DNA of 64,000 bases, from contig NZ_VIWV01000001.1 in NCBI RefSeq assembly GCF_007829875.1, forward strand, positions 7,142,001 to 7,206,000, in the 5' to 3' direction. Below the pieces are notes generated by a model that was given only the letters and a program-made list of their open reading frames with translations, was not told the DNA's origin and did no database searches. The position numbers were made by a program, and so were the translations under genes. Positions 26,951-34,426 of the stretch are shown in pieces (positions within the stretch are counted from its first letter, which is position 1; the number at the start of each line of letters is the position of its first letter). Origin of the DNA: Streptomyces capillispiralis (lineage in GTDB: Bacteria > Actinomycetota > Actinomycetes > Streptomycetales > Streptomycetaceae).

Positions 26951-29569
26951 TCAATGGCTTCCTTCGCCCTGGCGGCTGTCACGCTCATTGAGTAGGAGAG
27001 CCTGCACCTGCACGGACTCCGCTAGCAGGGGCTCAAATTCCTCTTTTCCGGCGGCAGTTAGGAAACGACGGATCTTGATCGCTTCTGTGATCGACCCTAG
27101 TGCCTCCTCCAGTTCTCCCAGTGAGTAGTGGCTGAGAGACTGGTTATGGAGTGAGCCAGCGAGGCCAGGCAGATAGGCATCGGGATACTCTTCGGCCAGG
27201 TGCCGATAAATTCCGACGGCTTCTATGGTCGCCTCTAGGGATGGCCGGTGGCGTCCCAAAGATGCTAGCTGGTTGGATTGGCTGGTTAGTGAGCTGGCAA
27301 GGTCTGGGCGATAAGCGTTGGGGTGCTCTTCCGCCAGGCTGCGGCGGATTGCGACCGCTTCGGTGGCGGCCTTGACGGATTCCTCCAGTCGCCCCAGTGA
27401 GGATAGGTAGGTCGACTGGTTGTGTAGGGACCCGGCAAGACTAGCGAGATAGACATCAGGGTGGTCCTTGGCTAGTTGCCGGTAAGTGTCAACGGCTTCG
27501 GTGGCGGCCTTGAGAGCATCCACAGGGCGCCCGAGCGAACCGAGGCGGCTCGCTTGGTTTGTGAGCCACCCAGCCAAATCCGCCCTATCTTTGCCCGTAC
27601 GGCGTAGGGTTACGAGGCGAGTGGCCAACTCTGCGGCGAGCTCTGCAAAAGCCTGAGGCTGGTCGGGCATCACCGCGTACAACCGTTGCAGGTCTTCAGG
27701 TTTGCTGTGCGGGGCATGCACGAACAGGCTGAGAGCCTCCATGAGAGCCTTTCCACCGGGTCGCGCCGCAGCTCGGCTGAGAAGGGTGAGCGCATGCCGG
27801 AGCTGCTCTGGGTTGCACGCGGGCAACACATGGACTGCGAGCTCAGGCTCGCTGGTAATGCTGTCGATGAGATATTGCTCGGCCAGGGGGTCAGGTTGCA
27901 AGCTTCCCCAATAAGCATCCCCGGTGGCGGGGGGCGGATACAGGTCGCGGATCCATTCCGCGAGGGCGCGTCGATCCTGCTCGGCCATCTCACCCCGCAA
28001 CCCGGGAACCTGGGCGAGGATATGTAGTGCGTTGGCGCGTGGGGCAGGTCCGGACAGCTGGGCGGCGGCCATCGCCAACGGGCGGATCTGATCCATATCG
28101 AGGTCACGACGGTTGGCGACGCGCTGCCAATATCGGCGTTCATGAGCGAGCAACACTCGTTGCGGTGGAAGATCCGCTTCAGGTTGTTCACTTAGGAGCT
28201 TCGCGAGCGCCGCGACATGCAATGTCAAAGCTTGGATAGAACCCGAATCTGCGAAGGCCGGTGGTCGGGCTCCCGTGCATCGAGCACTGAGGTCCACGGT
28301 TGTGTATACCTCGTCCAATAGCTGAAGCCCATTACCAAGGGCGGTGAGGGCTTCTTGCCAGGCGGCCTCGCGTTCCGTTGCTGTAATGGTGAAAGCTTCA
28401 ACGCGCAGTGGTTCTGGGCGTACGGTGGTAGACATGGCCGTTGATGCGGAACGCAGAGCAGTGAACCACTCTCCGGACGCGCGGGCTAGGAGCAGCAACC
28501 GCACGGGGCAGCGCGGAGGATGACTGACGAGATAGTCGACGATCTGTTGTGCCTGCTCGGGTCGGGTCTCAACGTAGTCGAGCACCAGTAGCACGGGTGC
28601 CGTGCATCGCGTCAGGGTCAACAAATGTTGCGTCGACACGTCCGTGGGTTCCGCTATCTGACCGACCACCCAATCCTCTTCTGCTAGCAACTCGCACAGA
28701 CGTCGGGCGAGACGGGTCTTACCCTGCCCGCCCGGCCCCGTCAGGAGTAGCGAAGAACACGTCTCGGGATCTTTACACCAGCTCAATAGGGCTTGCAGAG
28801 CCCGCTCACGGCCGCGGAATGGGACGACCTCATGCTCAGCTCTCAGCAGTGCAGCTGGAGATTGAGGGCCCTGAGCAGGAAACCATGGGGCGACAAGGTC
28901 CTGCAGTTCCACTGGCTCGCAAAGGACTTTCCGGCCGGTAGCCGACGTCACCGCCCGCCTGAAGCCTTCTTCGACGGCGAGCGCCTCGATCGGTACGGCA
29001 GTGAGCCGGCTCTGCCCGAAACCCCGGGGCGCCCAGCCAACCGAACCCACCAGCAAGTCCCCGCTCCACACGGCGGCACCCGACATTCCTGCCCACGGGG
29101 ATATCTGCCCTATCTGGTCATCGGGCCCGCTGTCCACAAGTATCTCCAGTAGGTTCTGCTTTGAGCGTGCAACTGTATTTATGTGACCAGCCAGATGTTC
29201 ACTGTCTCGCCGCAGCAGCTCAGGATCTTCGAGGAATCGCATAGCCTCGGGGAACCCGACTGCCTCGCACGGCACAGACGGGACAGAGCTAACCAGCCGG
29301 CCGAAGCGGGCGGGAGCCCGCCAACCGGGGTCGAAGGATGGGTCGGTGATTTCCACCAGCGCCGCGTCCAACTCGCCAAGCCAGACCACACGTGCGTCAC
29401 GTAGGACGCCCTCGTCCAGCAAGCGCACTTGTACCGTGCTGCTAGGCGTGACCACGTGTGCCGCCGTTAGAAGGAGTCTCTCCCCTACTAGGCAACCAGA
29501 GCCTACGGCCCATCCGGGCTCCGAACCTCGAACCCAGACCTCTGCCACCGCACCTGTGTCCAACCCCAT
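26951..29569 (-). CDS. Trypsin-like protease - STAND-type NTPase - TPR protein (872 aa)
   Basis: Three modules. Residues 1-~215 form a trypsin-fold serine protease with an apparently complete triad: H38 in LTAAHVV, D68 in ELDAALVEI, S163 in WAGMSGAAVW. Residues ~250-480 form an NTPase with P-loop GPGGQGKT (278-285) and Walker B PVLLVLDYVE. The C-terminal ~190 residues are about four TPR-type repeats of ~44 residues, each with a core like SLHNQSxxLxSLGRxxxSxxAxxEAV. The layout is that of NLR-like STAND proteins: a sensor (TPR), a switch (NTPase) and an effector (protease). It is the last gene of the peptide-modification operon and starts 20 bases after the trypco2-like gene. Whether the protease processes the peptide or acts as a cell-death effector cannot be told from sequence. 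Confidence 0.85.
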   Translation of the reverse strand: MGLDTGAVAEVWVRGSEPGWAVGSGCLVGERLLLTAAHVVTPSSTVQVRLLDEGVLRDARVVWLGELDAALVEITDPSFDPGWRAPARFGRLVSSVPSVPCEAVGFPEAMRFLEDPELLRRDSEHLAGHINTVARSKQNLLEILVDSGPDDQIGQISPWAGMSGAAVWSGDLLVGSVGWAPRGFGQSRLTAVPIEALAVEEGFRRAVTSATGRKVLCEPVELQDLVAPWFPAQGPQSPAALLRAEHEVVPFRGRERALQALLSWCKDPETCSSLLLTGPGGQGKTRLARRLCELLAEEDWVVGQIAEPTDVSTQHLLTLTRCTAPVLLVLDYVETRPEQAQQIVDYLVSHPPRCPVRLLLLARASGEWFTALRSASTAMSTTVRPEPLRVEAFTITATEREAAWQEALTALGNGLQLLDEVYTTVDLSARCTGARPPAFADSGSIQALTLHVAALAKLLSEQPEADLPPQRVLLAHERRYWQRVANRRDLDMDQIRPLAMAAAQLSGPAPRANALHILAQVPGLRGEMAEQDRRALAEWIRDLYPPPATGDAYWGSLQPDPLAEQYLIDSITSEPELAVHVLPACNPEQLRHALTLLSRAAARPGGKALMEALSLFVHAPHSKPEDLQRLYAVMPDQPQAFAELAAELATRLVTLRRTGKDRADLAGWLTNQASRLGSLGRPVDALKAATEAVDTYRQLAKDHPDVYLASLAGSLHNQSTYLSSLGRLEESVKAATEAVAIRRSLAEEHPNAYRPDLASSLTSQSNQLASLGRHRPSLEATIEAVGIYRHLAEEYPDAYLPGLAGSLHNQSLSHYSLGELEEALGSITEAIKIRRFLTAAGKEEFEPLLAESVQVQALLLNERDSRQGEGSH

Positions 29570-29589
29570 TGGAACCTACCGAAAGCACG

Positions 29590-29907
29590 TCATTCAGGGG
29601 GGATTTGTTGTTCTACTGGGCCCACTACACGCAGGCTCCTGTCCTGCTGGTCCTTGGGAGTGAGCACGAGCTTCATCCTGTTTGTGGCTGTCGCTGCGAC
29701 TGACCCCCGCACCCCCAGCGACAACACATACACCCGTGCGCCGGCCTCGCCAGCAGCTTCCTTGCGGACATCAACAGCGAACTCGAGCTCAATTTGTCCC
29801 ACCTCAAACCCGACTTCCCTCCCAGCACCTTCCTTCTGCGCCGCATCGAGTTCTGCCCTTACCCCGCGCACCGCGTCCGCCAGGCCGACCCACATCTCAG
29901 CTGCCAC
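29590..29907 (-). CDS. Trypco2-like (trypsin-co-occurring) small protein (105 aa)
   Basis: The N-terminal helix (MWVGLADAVRGVRAELDAAQ) followed by a beta-rich domain (EVGQIELEFAVDVRKEA, then RVYVLSLGVRGSVA) and a basic tail (RMKLVLTPKDQQDRS) is the layout of the trypsin-co-occurring domain 2 family, found next to trypsin-NTPase conflict proteins in actinomycetes. I chose GTG at 29907 because GGGAGG lies five bases upstream. It lies directly before the trypsin-NTPase-TPR gene. The role is unknown; a partner or target of the protease is the usual inference. Confidence 0.75.
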   Translation of the reverse strand: MAAEMWVGLADAVRGVRAELDAAQKEGAGREVGFEVGQIELEFAVDVRKEAAGEAGARVYVLSLGVRGSVAATATNRMKLVLTPKDQQDRSLRVVGPVEQQIPPE

Positions 29908-29959
29908 AGCAACCTCCCTAGACCAAAGCGACGCGAACCTCAGTTCCTATTTCAACGGG

Positions 29960-30619
29960 TTATTGCCTCTCGTACTGCGTGGCATCGACCACTGCGGCCT
30001 GCCTGAATGCATTTCTCCTTGAGAGACATGCCTCGCAAGTACCGCATTGCATACTTACTGATGGACGCAGACAACTCCAGGACCGAGACATATCCACACT
30101 CAGAGCGTTTCCTATCCGGACGATGTCGCATTTACTCATATCCTGGAATGGAACCAGAATTCGCACCTCACTTCCGACGAGCTTGATTCCTTGCCGTATA
30201 TAGTTGAGGAATGATGGACTTTGCTCAATATATTCTTGCGCATCCTCTCGGTGGAGCCCGAACGCCACCGAGTTGATTTTGTGTGCCATTGCGAAAGCCA
30301 AAGCAGCCGAGTACATTGTGGCTGCGCCGAAAACAGCCCGCTCACCGCTCCCTTCCTGGGTGACTCGTGCGGATCTCCAGGACAGCAGCAACGATGACAT
30401 ATCGATGCTCCAATATGCGACTCGCGCCTGATGCGCGATGGCTCGAGCGGCTGCTGCCTCTTCCGGTGAGGAGAAACCCGCGAAGTGAACGGCGATCAGT
30501 TCGCTCGACTCCTCGGCGCACATCTTTCCCAGGAGAACGGTGGAGTCGACACCCCCTGAGAGGAATACAGCAACGCCGAACCGCCCATCGCTGATCGTAT
30601 GGCCCTGTCCTGACCTCAT
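29960..30619 (-). CDS. QueC-like PP-loop enzyme (219 aa)
   Basis: PP-loop ATPase motif FLSGGVDSTVLL near the N-terminus, FGLHREDAQEYIEQ in the middle, and a C-terminal four-cysteine site (SWSCLRPSVSMQCGTCEACL) followed by SRRNAF, exactly as in QueC, the enzyme making preQ0 (7-cyano-7-deazaguanine) from CDG. Both the ATP-binding and zinc sites look intact. No queD, queE or folE lies in the window, so a stand-alone preQ0 pathway is not supported here. Related QueC-like proteins act in the Qat and type IV CBASS defence systems. In this operon it may act on the peptide or another protein rather than on a nucleobase; that is inference. I prefer ATG 30619 (GAGG five bases upstream) over GTG 30625. 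Confidence 0.82.
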   Translation of the reverse strand: MRSGQGHTISDGRFGVAVFLSGGVDSTVLLGKMCAEESSELIAVHFAGFSSPEEAAAARAIAHQARVAYWSIDMSSLLLSWRSARVTQEGSGERAVFGAATMYSAALAFAMAHKINSVAFGLHREDAQEYIEQSPSFLNYIRQGIKLVGSEVRILVPFQDMSKCDIVRIGNALSVDMSRSWSCLRPSVSMQCGTCEACLSRRNAFRQAAVVDATQYERQ

Positions 30620-30634
30620 ATACACCTCTAAGTA

Positions 30635-31465
30635 TTACCGATAATTCCTCTCAAACTCGCTTTGATCTCGAAAGCGGTCCGAGAAGTCTTCATCTGGCTT
30701 GAGCGGAACTGCTGCAGGGATGAAAAGAGACGCGCCTAGGGTCTGGGGTGACATTTCGGTCCCGCCTAGACAACTCAGCGGAAAGGACTCGACATGAGCC
30801 GGATTACCTGATCTCACAGAACACGTGATACAGGTCACCGTATGATCACTTGGGTAACACTTAAGAAGATGATCGCGCAGGGGCCACAACGCTGCCGCAC
30901 GCGGCTTCCGCCCCATCGTCACAAATGCTGTGCCAAAAACGTTGGGCTGCATCACCAAACAGTCAATGTCATTTCGTGGCTGAATATTGTGAGCCACAAG
31001 GGAAGACGCATCAAAAATCTGGATCCCGGGTGCGTAATCGATCCCGAGATCAGCCATGATGGCATCTACGGAGGATACGCCAGCAACCACGCGGACGCGC
31101 ATGTCGCCGCATTTAGCCCGCTCGATCAGCCCTGCAGTGACACTGTCGAAAACCACCGGATTTCCCACTGTGAGGTAAGCCACGGGGGGATTGCTGCGAG
31201 CAGCTTGCCATATGAGGTCGATCTCTTTCCTATAGACATCCAGCCGACGCCCACCCCGTTGGTATATCTCCTGCAGATCTCTCGTTTTTGATGCCCATCT
31301 GCTCGGCATCAAGCGGCTCGTGGACTGCGGTAGGATCGAATAGATCTCCTGGCACTGGTCCAGGGCGTCGATCGCCGCAGATGTGAGATGAGCCGGCACC
31401 TGTACCCCGGCGCCAACGATGAATACATCTGCCGGACATCGTCCACCATCTGCGCTAGTTGTCAT
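30635..31465 (-). CDS. Tetrapyrrole-methylase-fold SAM methyltransferase, borosin N-MT-like (276 aa)
   Basis: The N-terminal DVFIVGAGVQVPAHLT and YLTVGNPVVFDSVT are the SAM-site signatures of the tetrapyrrole (precorrin) methylase fold. The details look closer to the backbone N-methyltransferases of borosin RiPPs than to precorrin enzymes: an IYSILPQ stretch, LQEIYQRGGRRLDVYRKE with the R-x3-Y pair that is catalytic in those enzymes, and MADLGIDYAPGIQIFDASSL. The best target in this operon is the peptide encoded at 32687. The gene overlaps the radical SAM gene by 11 bases and has AGGAGG eight bases before its ATG. There is no cob gene nearby to support a cobalamin role. Substrate remains unproven. 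Confidence 0.75.
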   Translation of the reverse strand: MTTSADGGRCPADVFIVGAGVQVPAHLTSAAIDALDQCQEIYSILPQSTSRLMPSRWASKTRDLQEIYQRGGRRLDVYRKEIDLIWQAARSNPPVAYLTVGNPVVFDSVTAGLIERAKCGDMRVRVVAGVSSVDAIMADLGIDYAPGIQIFDASSLVAHNIQPRNDIDCLVMQPNVFGTAFVTMGRKPRAAALWPLRDHLLKCYPSDHTVTCITCSVRSGNPAHVESFPLSCLGGTEMSPQTLGASLFIPAAVPLKPDEDFSDRFRDQSEFERNYR

Positions 31466-32627
31466 GACTCCGACCTCCTCGAGACTCTTTCCGTGGGCGA
31501 GCGGAATCGACGAATGCGCTTACCATAACTTTTATTCTGAGCCTGCATGATCGAGTTTCCGCCACGTCGAACGTGCCGGCCTCCGCAATCTTGTTCGACG
31601 GAGAACCACCACCACAAAAGTCAAAGTAACCGCACTCAGATTGACACTTGGCCACACCACTTTGGACGGCCTTATTGACCGCGGTGAACTTTGGGCTCTC
31701 GACTATGGTATCTATTTCGTCGTCGTGAACGTTACCGAAGAGAAAATCTCCGAATGGCTCATGCCTTGCCGTCAAGAGTTCAGGTGAGAATGTAGAGATA
31801 TTGCCCCGATGGTCGAAGCTCAAGATCGCCATAGGAACGTTGTCGTGGCAGCGCACTTCATTCGTGCGGAACGAACTCGCGAGCTGACGAAAGTTGTCGT
31901 ACTCCCGCAAGCGGGGATACCCGCGCTGACCGATGCCCAGAGTCAGGATCTCATCGACGAAGGCCCGAAATCCGTGCTCTGAGTCGTCGTCGTGGATACT
32001 GGAGCACTCATGTGCTCCCTCGGCTTCTTCCGGATTCAGACCCACAACGCTAATGCCGGCATCAGCGAAGAACTGCCAGAACTCCCGGCCGTGTGTAAGT
32101 GAGCCTTTGGTGACGACCGCGATAACCGATGGATTCAGGCCGGAATCCTGCAGTAGGCGGACTCCCCGCATCACCCTATCGAACGTGCCGCGTCCCGCTC
32201 GGTCGACTCGATTTTGGTCGTGCAACTCCGCCGGCCCATCCAGACTCACACCTACGTTTACCTTATATTCGCTAAATAGGTCGCACCACTGTTGATTGAT
32301 CATCATGGCGTTGGTCTGCATCGAGAAGGACAAGTCGACACCGCCCCAGTCCCGGTTCCGGAACAGATCGAAAGCCTCGCGGTAGAACTGGATTGGGAGT
32401 CGCAAGGGCTCTCCCGCATGCCAGACAACTGTCAAAGTATCCCGCACATGACGAGATTTAGACAATTGGTCGGCAATGCGCTCGAGCGTAGCCATGGAAA
32501 TAACTTCGGTTGATCCACGGTCAGGCAGATAGCAGTATCGGCAGCGAATATTGCAGAATGGTGTCGCCTGTACGACCGCAAGCTGCGTCTGCACAGATGG
32601 ATGCCCAGCTGTCATGATTGGCGCCAT
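31455..32627 (-). CDS. Radical SAM/SPASM peptide maturase (390 aa)
   Basis: The radical SAM cluster motif is CNIRCRYCYLPDR (C-x3-C-x2-C) near residue 25, followed by VVWHAGEPLRL and VGVSLDGPAELHD, typical of SPASM peptide maturases. The C-terminal SPASM domain has CHDN, then CQSECGYFDFCGG and a last cysteine in ETRSCRL, which would bind two auxiliary iron-sulfur clusters. Enzymes of this type form carbon-carbon cyclophane links between an aromatic residue and the side chain two residues later. The 56-residue peptide gene lies 60 bases upstream and carries four W-x-x triplets, an excellent fit. The start is uncertain: ATG 32627 or ATG 32615, neither with a strong ribosome binding site. Confidence 0.9.
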   Translation of the reverse strand: MAPIMTAGHPSVQTQLAVVQATPFCNIRCRYCYLPDRGSTEVISMATLERIADQLSKSRHVRDTLTVVWHAGEPLRLPIQFYREAFDLFRNRDWGGVDLSFSMQTNAMMINQQWCDLFSEYKVNVGVSLDGPAELHDQNRVDRAGRGTFDRVMRGVRLLQDSGLNPSVIAVVTKGSLTHGREFWQFFADAGISVVGLNPEEAEGAHECSSIHDDDSEHGFRAFVDEILTLGIGQRGYPRLREYDNFRQLASSFRTNEVRCHDNVPMAILSFDHRGNISTFSPELLTARHEPFGDFLFGNVHDDEIDTIVESPKFTAVNKAVQSGVAKCQSECGYFDFCGGGSPSNKIAEAGTFDVAETRSCRLRIKVMVSAFVDSARPRKESRGGRSHDN

Positions 32628-32686
32628 TTCGCGTTTGGCGATTTATCCCACGAGGCATACGGCGTTAGATGCCCGGAAGTAACGCA

Positions 32687-32857
32687 TCATGCGATCTTGG
32701 TCCATGAGGCCCAGTTTGCCCACTGCCCCCACTGAAGTTCTGGGCTTTCGGGCAGGTTGTCCTCGGCAGTCTCGTCGGCGAGGTCTAGAACCGCATCACC
32801 CAGTTGGTCCAGGTGGGGTCCAATCTCCTGGTGGAAGGCATGCCGCTCAGAGTCCAT
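32687..32857 (-). CDS. Putative RiPP precursor peptide with WGQ-WAN-WAS-WTK core (56 aa)
   Basis: The first gene of the operon. ATG at 32857 has GGAGG five bases upstream, an excellent site, so I reject the longer 122-codon frame starting at 33055. The leader is acidic and helical (HQEIGPHLDQLGDAVLDLAD, then ETAEDNLPESPELQ). The C-terminus is WGQWANWASWTKIA: four contiguous tripeptides, each starting with Trp (WGQ, WAN, WAS, WTK), then Ile-Ala. Three-residue cyclophane enzymes link the aromatic residue of a W-x-x motif to the beta carbon of the third residue; here the third residues would be Q, N, S and K. It directly precedes the radical SAM/SPASM gene on the same strand. Precursor identity is inferred from position, size and core pattern. 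Confidence 0.85.
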   Translation of the reverse strand: MDSERHAFHQEIGPHLDQLGDAVLDLADETAEDNLPESPELQWGQWANWASWTKIA

Positions 32858-32874
32858 CACTGCCTCCGTAGAAT

Positions 32875-32902
32875 TTGACGAAGGTCGCTCACTAGTTATG
32901 GT
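32875..32902 (+). promoter_or_regulatory. Predicted sigma70-type promoter of the FGE-like operon
   Basis: TTGACG at 32875-32880, 16 bases, then TATGGT at 32897-32902. Transcription would start near 32909, about 90 bases before the ATG at 33002. The divergent promoter for the precursor operon must lie in the same 145-base gap and probably overlaps (a possible TTGCGG ... TACCAT pair on the minus strand), which would allow joint control. Confidence 0.45.
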
Positions 32903-33001
32903 AGATGGGGTCTGAGTCGCCGCAACCTGAGCCACGCAGGCACCGGTGAGCTCCGAGATTCGGGGCCTCCCGGCGGCGCCAATCAAGGGAGCGAGGCTCA
33001 A

Positions 33002-33844
33002 ATGTCGAAGATCAATCCACGCACCTCCGCCAGCAAGCGTCAGGCGAGTGGTCAATTCGGCCTCTTTTCCCTACATGGATTGCCAGTCTACCTGCAAGAG
33101 CTCGGCTTTAGTGTCCAAGCATCTTGCGGGGCCGTAACCCCGCCGACCGTGCATGTTCCTCACGGATCATTTAGCATGGGCAGTGATCCGCAAAGAGACC
33201 GAGCCGCTTACACTGATGAGTGTCCAGCTCATATTGCAAATACAGTAGACATTGAGTTTGGTGTGTTTCCCGTCACGGTGGCGGAGTATGCGGTCGCCGT
33301 GTCCGATGGCGCCGTTCCCAGGCCATACACATTCCGTGGGGTGACGTGGGACGATCAGTTGGCTAAACCTGCTCTCCCGGTTACGTCTGTCTCTTGGTTC
33401 CATGCCGTCACTTATTCTGTTTGGTTGAGTGAACGGCTGGAGCGTCCTTGCCGCCTACCGACAGAAGCTGAATGGGAGAAAGCTGCCCGGGGTACAGACG
33501 CCCGGATCTATCCATGGGGTGATACCTGGGATCCTCAACTGGTGAATACGCCGGACGGCGGGCTGGGAAAAGCTGCTGAAATCGGCCTCTACCCCGCTGG
33601 GGTGAGTCCCTATGGCGCGCATGACATGGTTGGCAACGTTTGGGAATGGTGCAGCTCTATGCCGCTGCCCTACCCTTATGATGCATCAGATGGTAGGGAA
33701 AACCTGTATAGGATCTGCGACCGAGTGATGAGAGGGGGGGCATGGTACTGCGCACCCTACAACTCCCGGGCGGCATGTCGTGGATTCGGGTATTCGGGCA
33801 TGTATCTGGGAGGAGGCTTCCGCCTTGTCTTTCCAGCTGACTAG
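33002..33844 (+). CDS. Formylglycine-generating-enzyme (SUMF1)-like protein (280 aa)
   Basis: A single FGE-sulfatase domain. Typical landmarks: FSMGSDPQRDRAAYTDECPA, FPVTVAEYAVAV, SVSWFHAVTYSVWLSERL, RLPTEAEWEKAARG, YPWGDTWDP, DMVGNVWEWCSS and GGAWYCAPYNSRAACRGFG, ending GGGFRLVFPAD. Two Cys in the last block (WYC and AACR) could correspond to the copper-binding cysteines of true FGE, but spacing differs from the classical form, so activity is uncertain. True FGE oxidises a cysteine in sulfatases; many bacterial members do other chemistry (for example sulfoxide or carbon-sulfur bond synthesis) or serve as binding domains in conflict proteins. No sulfatase gene is nearby. GAGG lies five bases before the ATG. 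First gene of the divergent operon. Confidence 0.85.
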   Translation: MSKINPRTSASKRQASGQFGLFSLHGLPVYLQELGFSVQASCGAVTPPTVHVPHGSFSMGSDPQRDRAAYTDECPAHIANTVDIEFGVFPVTVAEYAVAVSDGAVPRPYTFRGVTWDDQLAKPALPVTSVSWFHAVTYSVWLSERLERPCRLPTEAEWEKAARGTDARIYPWGDTWDPQLVNTPDGGLGKAAEIGLYPAGVSPYGAHDMVGNVWEWCSSMPLPYPYDASDGRENLYRICDRVMRGGAWYCAPYNSRAACRGFGYSGMYLGGGFRLVFPAD

Positions 33845-33856
33845 CGGGTTTCTGTG

Positions 33857-34420
33857 ATGGTCCGGTCGGCAGTGATCGTCCGACTTGGCTCGGCTGACCT
33901 CGCTTCTCGATGGCGTGACGAGATCACGGACTTGTACGTCGAGGTGTTTTCGGCGCCTCCGTTCGTGTGGTGCGATGACGAGGGATGCCACCAACGGAAT
34001 CGCCTGTCGAGGCTCATGTTGACCGAGGGTTTCACGCTGGCTTTGGCTGTGACAGGGTCGACTTTGATCGGTTTCGTGTACGGAGCTCCTGTTCCCTCCC
34101 AGCAGCAGCGGGGATTCCTTCCGGATAGGGTCGTCCGTCGTTTCGCAGGGCCAGCTTTCCATGTTACTGATTTCGCAGTCCGACAGGACTTTCGGTTCCT
34201 TGGAGTAGGCAGAAGCCTGCATGATTCAATTCTCAGTGATCGGTCCGAGAAGTGGGCAACCTTGGCAGTGCAGCCGCAGGCTGGCGTTTCCATCTCCATC
34301 TATGAGAGGTGGGGGTGGAGGAAGATCGCTCAGCACCATCCGGACGCTGAGGGTCCAGCCCCTTCGCTCGACATATATGCCCATCGCTTGGGACTCTCAG
34401 ATCCGAGTGTGGGGTGGTGA
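33857..34420 (+). CDS. GNAT-family N-acetyltransferase (187 aa)
   Basis: The GNAT acetyl-CoA site is visible as HVTDFAVRQDFRFLGVGRSL followed by HDSILSD, where R-x2-G-x-G-R is the motif A loop; LAVQPQAGVSISIYERWGWR is the C-terminal motif B region. It starts 12 bases after the FGE-like gene (ATG 33857, or GTG three bases earlier) and ends six bases before the next gene, so the three form an operon. The acceptor could be an amine on the modified peptide, an antibiotic-like product, or a toxin; no sequence feature decides. A self-protection role is one reasonable guess. Confidence 0.85.
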   Translation: MVRSAVIVRLGSADLASRWRDEITDLYVEVFSAPPFVWCDDEGCHQRNRLSRLMLTEGFTLALAVTGSTLIGFVYGAPVPSQQQRGFLPDRVVRRFAGPAFHVTDFAVRQDFRFLGVGRSLHDSILSDRSEKWATLAVQPQAGVSISIYERWGWRKIAQHHPDAEGPAPSLDIYAHRLGLSDPSVGW

Positions 34421-34426
34421 TGACGC

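Noticed and set aside
29960..30619. Part of a preQ0 or queuosine pathway
   Set aside because: No queD, queE, folE or tgt gene is present in the window.
30635..31465. Precorrin (cobalamin) methylase
   Set aside because: The fold is shared, but the R-x3-Y and ADLGID-type stretches fit borosin methyltransferases better, and no cobalamin gene is nearby.
32858..33055. N-terminal extension of the precursor peptide to 122 residues
   Set aside because: It would overlap the FGE-like gene and the promoter region; the strong GGAGG site belongs to the internal ATG at 32857.
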